From: Chryseobacterium kimseyorum
Lineage (GTDB): Bacteria; Bacteroidota; Bacteroidia; Flavobacteriales; Weeksellaceae
Assembly (NCBI RefSeq): GCF_025971945.1
Contig: NZ_JAPDHW010000004.1
Coordinates: 62,001-126,000 of the forward strand
Reading direction: 5' to 3'
DNA length: 64,000 nucleotides
This document shows positions 8,250 to 15,255 of the stretch, piece after piece. The notes under the pieces are model-generated. The model worked only from the letters and a program-made list of their open reading frames with translations, had not been told where the DNA came from and searched no databases. Position 1 is the first letter of the stretch. Each line of letters starts with the position of its first letter. The translations under genes and the position numbers were made by a program.

Positions 8250-9488
8250 TTAAAATTTACCGATGTCTTCTCTGTAGAAACTGTAATCGAAGTGAACGTG
8301 AAGTGCGTCTTCATAAACTTTCTTTCTGGCTTCGTCGTAAGTAGCTCCTGTAGCAACTACATTCATTACTCTACCTCCATTAGAAACTATTTTATCACCT
8401 TTTTTAACAGCTCCTGCACACAATACCTGGCTGTGTTTTGCTTTTTCTATTCCTGTAATTTCAAAACCGGTTTCGATGTTTCCTGGGTAACCACCTGAAC
8501 ACATTACCAGACATACAGCTTTTTCGTCTTTGAATTTAAGATCAAGCTCTTTACCATTCATACAGTCGTTGATTACGTCTAACAGATTATTTTCCATTAA
8601 GGCCATCAGAACCTGAGTTTCAGGATCTCCGAATCTCATGTTGTATTCTAAAAGATACGTTCCGTTTTTAGTTACCATCAATCCGAAGAAAATGATTCCT
8701 TTGAAACTGAAACCCTCCGCTTTAAGACCTGTCAACGTTGGCTCTAAGATATTTTTTTCAAAATCTGCAGTATGCTCTGCTGTAAATTCCGGACTAGGCG
8801 CTACAGAACCCATTCCACCAGTGTTTGGACCTTTATCACCGTTTCCGGCTTTTTTATAATCTTTTGCAGCGATACACGGGAATATTTTTTCACCATTTGA
8901 GAATGCAATAATTGAAGCCTCAAAACCTTGTAAATATTCTTCGATAACCAAACGGATACCCGCATCACCGTAAATTCTTCTGATCATAAAGTCGTGAATG
9001 GTCGCTTCAGCTTCTTCAAGCGTATCGCAAATCACAACACCTTTTCCACCAGCTAATCCACTTGCTTTGATAACCAAAGGATATTCCTGAGTCTGTACGT
9101 ATTCTTTAGCTTCATTATATGAATCAAAAACCACAGCTTTTGCTGTTTTGATATCATAGGTCTGCATAAACTTCTTAGAGAAAGCCTTACTCCCTTCAAG
9201 ACTTGCCACCTTCTGGTTTGGACCGAAAACTTTAAGATCATGTTTCTTAAACTCGTCTTTTAAACCAGCAACCAAAGGAGCTTCAGGACCTACAATCGTC
9301 AAATCTACTTTTTCTTTAATCGCAAAATCTCTCAATTCTTTGATATCTGACATATGAACATTCTGCCCGATTGCATCTGTTGATGCGTTACCGTTAGCAA
9401 AAAACATTTTAGTAACTCTGTTGTCCTTTTGAAGTTTCGCTGCCAGTGCAGACTCTCTTCCACCTTCACCTATGATTAATATTCTCAT
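8250..9488 (-). CDS. purD: phosphoribosylamine-glycine ligase (GAR synthetase)
   Basis: Joins glycine to phosphoribosylamine with ATP, step 2 of de novo IMP synthesis. 412 aa, normal length. The N-terminus MRILIIGEGGRESALA is the PurD signature. The ATP-grasp domain shows the glycine-rich loop in VIKASGLAGGKGVV and the phosphate/metal site LEYNMRFGDPETQ, the PurD hallmark. It has its own promoter box 26 nt upstream and a strong terminator, so it may be a monocistronic unit within the purine cluster. Confidence 0.98.
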   Translation of the reverse strand: MRILIIGEGGRESALAAKLQKDNRVTKMFFANGNASTDAIGQNVHMSDIKELRDFAIKEKVDLTIVGPEAPLVAGLKDEFKKHDLKVFGPNQKVASLEGSKAFSKKFMQTYDIKTAKAVVFDSYNEAKEYVQTQEYPLVIKASGLAGGKGVVICDTLEEAEATIHDFMIRRIYGDAGIRLVIEEYLQGFEASIIAFSNGEKIFPCIAAKDYKKAGNGDKGPNTGGMGSVAPSPEFTAEHTADFEKNILEPTLTGLKAEGFSFKGIIFFGLMVTKNGTYLLEYNMRFGDPETQVLMALMENNLLDVINDCMNGKELDLKFKDEKAVCLVMCSGGYPGNIETGFEITGIEKAKHSQVLCAGAVKKGDKIVSNGGRVMNVVATGATYDEARKKVYEDALHVHFDYSFYREDIGKF

Positions 9489-9513
9489 ACTTTATTATTT
9501 CTAGTCTAGTTTA

Positions 9514-9521
9514 CAAATATA
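9514..9521 (-). promoter_or_regulatory. -7 box for purD
   Basis: Minus strand TATATTTG, 26 nt upstream of the purD ATG. An ATTG-like -33 candidate lies about 21 nt further upstream, inside the inverted repeat at 9536-9547. Confidence 0.5.
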
Positions 9522-9535
9522 TAATTTTGAATGCT

Positions 9536-9606
9536 ATAAATACAATTAGAAAATGTAATTTTCTGCTGTACGCTTTTGGCTTGCGACCTCCGGCAATTGT
9601 ATTTAT
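9536..9606. repeat. cruciform-like inverted repeat between purH and purD
   Basis: Perfect 12-bp arms (ATAAATACAATT at 9536-9547, AATTGTATTTAT at 9595-9606) enclose a smaller perfect hairpin AGAAAAT-GTA-ATTTTCT (9548-9564) and a GC-richer segment. No coding potential or T-tract; possibly another dispersed palindromic element. Confidence 0.6.
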
Positions 9607-9616
9607 GCTAAAAAAT

Positions 9617-11131
9617 TTAATGAAAGAAATGCCTTACGCCTGTGAACATCATTGGGATTTTGTGCTCGTTGGCAGCGTCGATACTTTCCTGATCTTTTAC
9701 GCTACCTCCAGGTTGGATAATGGCTGTAATACCTTCCTGAGCGCAGAAATCTACTACATCACGGAAAGGGAAAAATGCGTCAGAAGCCAAAACCAAATCT
9801 CCAGTGAATTTTTCTTTTGCTCTTTCAATAGCCTGTTGCGTTGCCCAGATTCTGTTCACCTGTCCGCCTCCGATTCCGAAAGCCTGGATTCCGTTTGAAA
9901 CAACGATGGCGTTTGATTTTACGTATTTTACCACTCTCTGAGAGAATAATAAAGCTTTTTTCTGCTCTTCGGTTGGTTGAGTTTCAGTAACCACTTTAAT
10001 ATCATCTGAAAAAATACTGTCGTTATCCTGCACTAAAATTCCACCGTCCACTTTTACCCAGGTCTGTTTGTCTGAAACCGGGTTAACGATTTTTATAATT
10101 CTTAAATTTTTCTTTTTTCTTAAAATTTCCAGAGCATACTCGTCAAAATCAGGAGCCATTACGATTTCAAGGAATGTTTTGTTTAATTCTTCAGCTGTTG
10201 CAGCATCAATTTTAAAGTTGGCAGCAACGATTCCACCGAAGATTGAAACAGGATCACATTCGAAAGTCTTTTTGTATGTTTCTAAAGCTGAAGTTCCGAT
10301 CGCCACTCCACAAGGTGTAGAATGTTTTACAGCACAACATGCCATTTCTTCTTTAAATTCTGTTACCACTTTCCAGCAAAGATCCATATCACGAAGGTTG
10401 TTGAATGACAATTCTTTACCTCCCAACTGTTCGAAATCTTTCATCGCACCGTTTTCAAATGTCGAAACGTAGTACGCTGCAGTCTGGTGTGGGTTCTCTC
10501 CGTATCTTAAGTCTGAAACTTTCTTGTATGAAGCGCTTAAATAAGTCGGGTAATCTTCTTCTAAAAGCATTCTTGAGATGGCCGCATCGTAAGCTGAAGT
10601 CAGGTTAAATACTTTTCCGGCTAATTTTTTACGGGTTTCGATGAAAGTGTCACCGTTTTGTTCCATTTCGATTTTTACTTTTTCGTAATCTTCAACGTCA
10701 GTAATAACCGTTACAGAATCGAAATTTTTTGCAGCAGAACGAAGCATTGAAGGACCTCCGATGTCGATAAATTCTACTTTTTCGTGTAATGAAATGTCTT
10801 TGTTTACATTTTCAAAAAACGGATACAAATTCACAATCACCATGTCGATCAAACCGATATTGTGCTCCTGAACGGTTTTCATGTGCTCTTCGTTTGAACG
10901 GACAGCCAATAAACCACCGTGAACTTTAGGGTGTAAAGTTTTCACTCTTCCGTCTAACATTTCAGGAAAATCGGTTACCTCATCGATTTGAATCGGATTT
11001 AAACCAGCGTCTTTCAAATGTTTGAATGTACCTCCGGTAGAGATCAATTCATAATTTTGAGATTCTAAAAACTGTGCGAATTCAGTTAATCCGCTTTTGT
11101 CAGAAACACTGATCAAAACTCTCTTGCTCAT
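9617..11131 (-). CDS. purH: bifunctional AICAR transformylase / IMP cyclohydrolase
   Basis: Catalyses the last two steps of IMP synthesis: formylation of AICAR and ring closure. 504 aa, normal length. The N-terminal IMP cyclohydrolase domain (MGS-like fold) starts [15 protein letters not shown] and contains STGGT and [12 protein letters not shown]. The C-terminal transformylase domain has the catalytic Lys-His motif as KHSTPCGVA (commonly KHxNPCG) and ends with the conserved [11 protein letters not shown]. It lies between purN and purD on the minus strand. The 307-bp gap upstream holds hairpins and an 8-bp repeat array rather than a recognisable riboswitch. Confidence 0.98.
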   Translation of the reverse strand: MSKRVLISVSDKSGLTEFAQFLESQNYELISTGGTFKHLKDAGLNPIQIDEVTDFPEMLDGRVKTLHPKVHGGLLAVRSNEEHMKTVQEHNIGLIDMVIVNLYPFFENVNKDISLHEKVEFIDIGGPSMLRSAAKNFDSVTVITDVEDYEKVKIEMEQNGDTFIETRKKLAGKVFNLTSAYDAAISRMLLEEDYPTYLSASYKKVSDLRYGENPHQTAAYYVSTFENGAMKDFEQLGGKELSFNNLRDMDLCWKVVTEFKEEMACCAVKHSTPCGVAIGTSALETYKKTFECDPVSIFGGIVAANFKIDAATAEELNKTFLEIVMAPDFDEYALEILRKKKNLRIIKIVNPVSDKQTWVKVDGGILVQDNDSIFSDDIKVVTETQPTEEQKKALLFSQRVVKYVKSNAIVVSNGIQAFGIGGGQVNRIWATQQAIERAKEKFTGDLVLASDAFFPFRDVVDFCAQEGITAIIQPGGSVKDQESIDAANEHKIPMMFTGVRHFFH

Positions 11132-11379
11132 AGATTTTTCATTTTTTTCGAAGTCGAAACCGCAGTTTCAATTGCGGTTTTTCCTTCATTTTACTTTTTC
11201 ACCCACCAAATAACAGGATTTCACTCTATTTTTTGGTAAGCCGTCCCGTTGGGACTTTTCAACTTTACTTTTTACAGTTATTTCAAACTGTAGACCGGTT
11301 CTTTCACCTCCGGTCTTACTTTTACTTAGATTATTTTGAAATAATTTTTGTTTATCTAAGTGTGTCTTTATTATTTAAT
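11132..11379. other. hairpin-rich purH upstream region
   Basis: No ORF supported. Small hairpins follow one another: ACCGCA/TGCGGT at about 11161-11180, GTCCC-GTT-GGGAC at about 11242-11254, and GACCGG/CCGGTC at about 11293-11315. No TAnnTTTG box on the minus strand and no ZTP-riboswitch core were found, so purH may be read through from purN. Confidence 0.5.
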
Positions 11380-11450
11380 ATAACAATGTATCAGTTTAAC
11401 AGTGTAACAATACCTTTAATTGGTAAATTATTAGATTATTAGATTGGTAC
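11380..11450. repeat. palindromic array of 8-bp repeats at the purN 3' end
   Basis: Four direct 8-bp units of the form NTANCANT (such as GTAACAAT, GTATCAGT), a 7-bp spacer, then four units of the reverse complement form (such as ATTGGTAC, ATTATTAG). The reverse arm runs into the purN coding sequence and supplies its last codons and stop. Sister arrays lie at 12017-12088 and 13092-13123. Confidence 0.85.
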
Positions 11451-12008
11451 ATTGAGTAATTTATTGATAGCTACAGGAAAAATTTCATATTCAATTTTAT
11501 GAACTTTTTCTGCTAATGTTTCGGGAGTGTCGTTTTCTGTGACTTCGAATGATTTCTGAAGAATTGCTTCTCCTTCGTCAATTCCTACGGTTACAAAATG
11601 AACGGTTGCTCCGCTTTCTTTTTCTTTAGCTTCAATGACAGCGTTGTGAACATGATGCCCCCACATTCCTTTTCCGCCGTATTTTGGAAGTAAGGCTGGG
11701 TGAATGTTGATGATTTTTCCTGCCCAGTTTTCCACAAACTCAGGTTTGAGGATGGATAAAAATCCTGCCAATACGATTAAATCTGTATTTTCCGGGATGA
11801 TTTTACCCAATTCGCTGCTGAAGTTTTTCCCTCTCGGCATCAGTGCGGTTTCTATGTTGTGGTTTTTTGCTCTTTCGAGTCCGTAACATTCTCTGTCGGC
11901 AACAACTAAAGATACTTCTGCATTCTGGATTTCTCCGCTGCCGATGGTATCGATAATTCTCTGAAGATTGGTTCCGGAACCTGAAACGAGTATAACTAAG
12001 TTTTTCAT
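11439..12008 (-). CDS. purN: phosphoribosylglycinamide formyltransferase
   Basis: Transfers a formyl group from 10-formyl-THF to GAR, step 3 of IMP synthesis. 189 aa, normal length. The N-terminus MKNLVILVSGSGTNLQ is typical. The catalytic Asn and His are in NIHPALLPKY, followed by GATVHFV and the catalytic Asp in GIDEGEAI. The final residues NVPI and the stop codon fall inside an 8-bp repeat array, so the C-terminus has been shaped by that element. It lies 81 bp downstream of purM, with a second array filling that gap; the two genes are probably cotranscribed. Confidence 0.97.
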   Translation of the reverse strand: MKNLVILVSGSGTNLQRIIDTIGSGEIQNAEVSLVVADRECYGLERAKNHNIETALMPRGKNFSSELGKIIPENTDLIVLAGFLSILKPEFVENWAGKIINIHPALLPKYGGKGMWGHHVHNAVIEAKEKESGATVHFVTVGIDEGEAILQKSFEVTENDTPETLAEKVHKIEYEIFPVAINKLLNVPI

Positions 12009-12016
12009 AAATTAAT

Positions 12017-12088
12017 GTAGCAATGTATCAGTCTAGCAATGTAACAATATTATAAAATTGGTAAACTGTTACATTGTTAAATTGGTAC
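12017..12088. repeat. palindromic array of 8-bp repeats between purM and purN
   Basis: Nine consecutive 8-bp units fill the 81-bp gap: four of form NTANCANT, one central ATTATAAA, then four of the complementary form ANTGNTAN. The transcript could fold into a long imperfect hairpin. The array ends 2 bp from the purM stop and starts 9 bp from the purN start codon. Confidence 0.88.
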
Positions 12089-12089
12089 A

Positions 12090-13082
12090 TTAAAATGAAA
12101 GATTGATCTTTTCTGCTCCTTCCGTGATTTCTCCGATCTCGTAAGCGTCATCTAAAAGGTGAAGCACTTTTTCAGCGTGATCAGGATCTACGACAACGAT
12201 CATTCCGACACCCATGTTGAAGGTTCCGAACATTTCTTCGCGGGCGATATTTCCTCTTTTTTCAAGTTCTAACATTACCGTTGGAATCTGAATTTTTGAA
12301 GCATCGATTGTAGCGCATAATCCGTCACCGATGATTCTTGGAATGTTTTCGTATAAACCGCCTCCTGTGATGTGGGCAATTCCTGAAACTTCAACCTCTT
12401 CAATCACCTTGTGAATGTCTTTATAATATAATCTTGTAGGAACCAAAAGCGTTTCGTACAAAGGTTTTCCTTCAAATTCTTCTTCGAAATTCGGGAATAT
12501 TTTTCTTACCAGCGAGAATCCGTTTGAGTGGAAACCTGAACTTGGTAAAGCAATAATTTTATCTCCCGTTTTGATTTTTGAACCGTCAATGATCTGGTCT
12601 TTTTCTACGATTCCTACGCAGAAACCTGCAACATCGTAATCTCCCGGCTGATACATTCCCGGCATTTCGGCAGTTTCACCACCAATTAATGCGCAGTTGT
12701 TGTCTTTACAGGCTTTCACCATTCCTAAAACAATCTCCGCAGCGATTTCTGAATCCAGTTTACCGCAAGCTAAATAATCAAGGAAAAATAATGGTTTTGC
12801 ACCGTGACACAGGATATCATTAGCACACATTGCGAAACAGTCTATGCCGATAGAATCGTATCTTTTTGAGTCTAAAGCAACTTTAAGTTTCGTTCCTACT
12901 CCATCTGTTCCTGAAACCAAAACAGGGTTTTTGTAACCACCGATTTCGTAGAAAGCACCGAAGCTTCCCAAATGGTTCAATACATTGGAATTGTGAGTTT
13001 CGCCCACCGCCTTTTTGATCTTATCAACGGTTTTGTAACCTTCTTCTTTGTCTACTCCTGCAGATTTGTAAGTGTTGCTCAT
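12090..13082 (-). CDS. purM: phosphoribosylformylglycinamidine cyclo-ligase (AIR synthetase)
   Basis: ATP-dependent closure of FGAM to AIR, step 5 of IMP synthesis. 330 aa from the preferred start ATG at 13082 (MSNTYKSAGVDKEEGYK, the conserved PurM N-terminus). An in-frame ATG at 13106 would add eight residues of non-conserved sequence lying inside a repeat array and is rejected. Visible motifs are VSGTDGVGTKL, DCFAMCANDILCHGAKPLFFLDYLA, GGETAEMPGMY and HITGGGLYENIPRI. Upstream lie four 8-bp repeat units, then a terminator and a 24-codon ORF with its own promoter. purM therefore depends either on readthrough of that terminator or on an unseen promoter. Confidence 0.97.
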   Translation of the reverse strand: MSNTYKSAGVDKEEGYKTVDKIKKAVGETHNSNVLNHLGSFGAFYEIGGYKNPVLVSGTDGVGTKLKVALDSKRYDSIGIDCFAMCANDILCHGAKPLFFLDYLACGKLDSEIAAEIVLGMVKACKDNNCALIGGETAEMPGMYQPGDYDVAGFCVGIVEKDQIIDGSKIKTGDKIIALPSSGFHSNGFSLVRKIFPNFEEEFEGKPLYETLLVPTRLYYKDIHKVIEEVEVSGIAHITGGGLYENIPRIIGDGLCATIDASKIQIPTVMLELEKRGNIAREEMFGTFNMGVGMIVVVDPDHAEKVLHLLDDAYEIGEITEGAEKINLSF

Positions 13083-13091
13083 ATTTTTAAT

Positions 13092-13123
13092 GTAACAGTG
13101 TATCAATTTAACAATCTAACAAA
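13092..13123. repeat. 8-bp repeat array upstream of purM (half array)
   Basis: Four tandem 8-bp units of the NTANCANT type (GTAACAGT, GTATCAAT, TTAACAAT, CTAACAAA) directly upstream of the purM start. Unlike the two other arrays it has no complementary arm. Confidence 0.8.
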
Positions 13124-13192
13124 TGAATCGTTTATGCTAAAGTGGGACGTATTAATTTTTATTATATTAATTCAAATTTCGAAAACAAAAAA

Positions 13193-13218
13193 GCCGACAA
13201 TCTTGGTAGATTATCGGC
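13193..13218 (-). terminator. terminator after the 24-codon ORF, upstream of purM
   Basis: An 11-bp stem (GCCGACAATCT/AGATTATCGGC, one mismatch) with a TGGT loop. On the minus strand it is followed by six Ts. It starts 7 bp beyond the stop of the small ORF and lies 111 bp before purM. It could be a simple terminator or an attenuator for purM. Confidence 0.78.
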
Positions 13219-13225
13219 CGTTATA

Positions 13226-13300
13226 TTATCTCAGAATTTCAGAGTCCACAACATTCCCTTTTTTGGAGAAACATTCTTTGAAAGTGGTCTGAATTTTCAT
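13226..13300 (-). CDS. candidate small protein (24 aa) or purM leader ORF
   Basis: An ORF of 24 codons plus TAA, beginning MKIQTTFKEC and ending VDSEILR, with mixed charge, one Cys and no membrane segment. I do not recognise it. The case rests on context. A full Bacteroidota promoter (TTTG, 19-nt spacer, TATCTTTG) lies 15 nt upstream of its ATG. The leader is A/G-rich, and a rho-independent terminator follows 7 bp after the stop. The transcript would be only about 120 nt. It could be a small protein gene, a small RNA with a fortuitous ORF, or the leader of purM ending in an attenuator. Confidence 0.5.
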   Translation of the reverse strand: MKIQTTFKECFSKKGNVVDSEILR

Positions 13301-13315
13301 TACTTTTTCTTTTTG

Positions 13316-13346
13316 CAAAGATATTAATTTTAAGTTAATATTCAAA
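13316..13346 (-). promoter_or_regulatory. consensus Bacteroidota promoter for the 24-codon ORF
   Basis: On the minus strand, TTTG (13343-13346), 19 nt, then TATCTTTG (13316-13323). Both boxes and the spacing match the TTTG-N19-TAnnTTTG consensus exactly. It begins just after the stop codon of the upstream flavoprotein gene. Confidence 0.8.
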
Positions 13347-13348
13347 TG

Positions 13349-13900
13349 CTATTTTTCTAAGATTGTTTCAACTGCAGAAATCTTACTTACTTTCTCACGT
13401 AACTCACTGTCTTTTTCTTCATTAGAAATTTTCTGAGCTTCTTTATCGAAATTATCATTAAAGAAAGGCAGCGTAAAAGTATCAACGATATTTCCGCCGT
13501 GTAAAGGAAAACGCTTTTCAGCAGCCTCCAAAACGCCTAAACCACCTCTTCCACCAGGAGCTGTCGCCATCAGCAACATTGGTTTTTCGTTCCATACCGC
13601 TCTCTGTTTTATTCTTGACGTCCAGTCGAACACGTTTTTGAAGGCCGTCGAATAGGTTCCGTTGTGCTCAGATAGTGAAACCAAAAGCAGATCTGCGCTG
13701 TCAATTTTTGAAGCAAGATCAAGCGCCTGCTGTGGAACTCCGCTTTCTACTTCTCTCTGGTGTTTGTAGATGGGCATTTCAAAATCGTTCATGTCTACGA
13801 TTTCGATTTCTGCGCTTTCGAATAAAGTGGTAGCGTAGGTTACGAGTTGTCTGTTGATTGATGTGTCGGAATTGCTTCCTGCGATGGCTAGGATTTTCAT
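13349..13900 (-). CDS. NADPH-dependent FMN reductase family protein
   Basis: 183 aa, flavodoxin-like fold. The N-terminus MKILAIAGSNSDTSINRQL carries the FMN phosphate-binding loop, and LVSLSEHNGTYSTAFKNVFDW is the typical second flavin-contact segment (the family usually reads PEYN; here SEHN). The Gly-rich TAPGGRGGLGVLEAA follows. It is a cytoplasmic NAD(P)H-dependent oxidoreductase related to azoreductases and chromate reductases; the substrate is unknown. It is the first gene upstream of the purine set, but a promoter and terminator separate them, so functional linkage is unlikely. Confidence 0.9.
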   Translation of the reverse strand: MKILAIAGSNSDTSINRQLVTYATTLFESAEIEIVDMNDFEMPIYKHQREVESGVPQQALDLASKIDSADLLLVSLSEHNGTYSTAFKNVFDWTSRIKQRAVWNEKPMLLMATAPGGRGGLGVLEAAEKRFPLHGGNIVDTFTLPFFNDNFDKEAQKISNEEKDSELREKVSKISAVETILEK

Positions 13901-13942
13901 TTATTTAAATTATATTATTGAAGGTTTGCGTGATATTTAATT

Positions 13943-14027
13943 GAACCACTCCGTGGTTCGTTGATTTTGGTTGTTATGTATCCATAGGTTTCACCCACGG
14001 CTATTCACATTTAACCACTTCGTGGTT
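13943..14027. repeat. paired small hairpins upstream of the flavoprotein gene
   Basis: Two related palindromes: GAACCAC-TCC-GTGGTTC (13943-13959) and AACCAC-TTC-GTGGTT (14013-14027). They flank a segment containing GGTTTCACCCACGG. The shared core AACCAC/GTGGTT suggests duplicated units of one element. No T-tract. Confidence 0.55.
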
Positions 14028-14100
14028 TGATTGCTTTGAAAATTACATTAGAATATTTATTATCAAAAGCCTTTAAATTTTGATGTTGCAAAAATACTTT

Positions 14101-14829
14101 TTATTTTAAATATGCCGGTAAATCCATTGGAACTTCCATCAAAAGAATTTCGGTGTCTTCTACCGCTTCAATGTTAAAACTTTGAGTATCCCAGATTCCC
14201 AAACCGTCTTTTTCGCTTAAGATTCTGTCTCCTACTTTTGCGCTGCCTTTTAAAACAAATGCATAAACGCCGTTTCCTTTTTTGTTGATGGTGTAGTTTT
14301 TACCGTTTCCTTTGGTGAAATTGGCTAAATTGAACCAGGCATCCTGATGAATCCAAACGCCGTCATCATTTTTGTTCGGAGATAAAATCTGCTGGAAACC
14401 ATTGATTTTTTCTCCGTCTTTTATGCTTTTCTGGTCGTATCTCGGTTCTACATTTTCTTCTCTTGGGAAAACCCAGATTTGCAGGAATTTTACGGCTTCA
14501 TCTTTATTCTGATTGTATTCGCTGTGCATTACACCGGTTCCGGCGCTCATTACCTGAATTTCTCCTTTTCTGATTACCGCAGTTGTTCCCATCGAATCTT
14601 TATGCTCCAGATTTCCTTCCAACGGAATTGAAATAATCTCCATGTTTTTGTGAGGGTGCGTTCCGAAACCCATTCCCTGAGAAACGGTGTCGTCATTTAA
14701 AACTCTCAACACTCCGAAATTGGATCTTTCTCTGTTTTGATAGCCCGCAAAACTGAAAGTGTGAAAAGAATTTAACCAACCGTGATCTGCGTGACCTCTG
14801 GAATCTGCTTTGTGATATACTGTTTTCAT
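14101..14829 (-). CDS. pirin family protein
   Basis: 242 aa, a bicupin of the pirin/YhaK type; some members have quercetin 2,3-dioxygenase activity. The N-terminal cupin shows the metal-site motif GTHPHKNMEIIS, then LEHKDSMG and MSAGTGVMHSEYN, giving the three His and one Glu expected for a bound metal. The N-terminus contains HADHGWLNSFHTFSFAGY, a pirin hallmark. It is cytoplasmic with no signal peptide. It is monocistronic in appearance, with repeat-rich flanks on both sides. Function in this organism is unknown. Confidence 0.93.
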   Translation of the reverse strand: MKTVYHKADSRGHADHGWLNSFHTFSFAGYQNRERSNFGVLRVLNDDTVSQGMGFGTHPHKNMEIISIPLEGNLEHKDSMGTTAVIRKGEIQVMSAGTGVMHSEYNQNKDEAVKFLQIWVFPREENVEPRYDQKSIKDGEKINGFQQILSPNKNDDGVWIHQDAWFNLANFTKGNGKNYTINKKGNGVYAFVLKGSAKVGDRILSEKDGLGIWDTQSFNIEAVEDTEILLMEVPMDLPAYLK

Positions 14830-14833
14830 AATT

Positions 14834-14866
14834 TATATGTAATTAGTAATGATTAATAAGTAATGA
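14834..14866. repeat. heptamer tandem repeats upstream of the pirin gene
   Basis: About four consecutive 7-bp units of the form TAATNAK directly upstream of the pirin start codon. Confidence 0.5.
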
Positions 14867-15017
14867 TGATGTTTAAATTTATTAAAGCAAAATTCGATAA
14901 AAATTTATTCGCGAATGTTGATGTAAGGTAAGAAGTGATTTTTATGTGAATGGTGAATGGTCAGTTTTCTTTGAAGTGAATTTTTCAGAGCCGGAATTAT
15001 TTTGTGAATAAGAGATC

Positions 15018-15069
15018 TTGGCTAAAGCCAATGTCAGGTTTGAAATAAAAAAGCGGACTAAAGTCCGCT
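15018..15069. repeat. two consecutive hairpins (intergenic element)
   Basis: TTGGCTAAAGCCAA (15018-15031) and AGCGGACTAAAGTCCGCT (15052-15069), both with a CTAAAG-type loop and clearly similar to each other. They are probably units of a palindromic intergenic element. Neither has a convincing T-tract. Confidence 0.6.
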
Positions 15070-15131
15070 CCTGTTGATATTTTATCTAAAGTTTTTTATT
15101 TAAATCAAATTCTAAATCCAAATTTCTCAAT

Positions 15132-15254
15132 CTTAAATATTAAATATAAAATTTTAAATCTTGAATCTTGAATATTGAATATTGAATATTGAATATTGAA
15201 TTTTAAATATTAAATCCTGTTCCTGAATGCGAATCTCAAATCTCAAATCTCAAA
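15132..15254. repeat. heptameric tandem repeat tract
   Basis: Twelve in-phase 7-bp units at 15132-15215 (consensus close to MTTRAAT, including four identical ATTGAAT copies), then a short non-repeat gap, then three copies of TCTCAAA at 15234-15254. The tract reaches the stop codon of the MFS gene at 15256. The 426-bp gap 14830-15255 holds only this tract and the elements listed above; no gene is supported in it. Confidence 0.85.
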
Positions 15255-15255
15255 T

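Noticed and set aside
9527-9898. Plus-strand ORF over the purH 3' end
   Set aside because: Antisense shadow of purH; no promoter and no family pattern.
11132-11379. ZTP or purine riboswitch upstream of purH
   Set aside because: No matching conserved core could be found on the minus strand; only simple hairpins are present.
13083-13106. Eight extra residues on PurM
   Set aside because: They are encoded by 8-bp repeat DNA; MSNTYKSAGVD is the conserved start.
11380-13123. CRISPR array in the purine region
   Set aside because: Units are 8 bp without unique spacers of constant length, and no cas genes are present.
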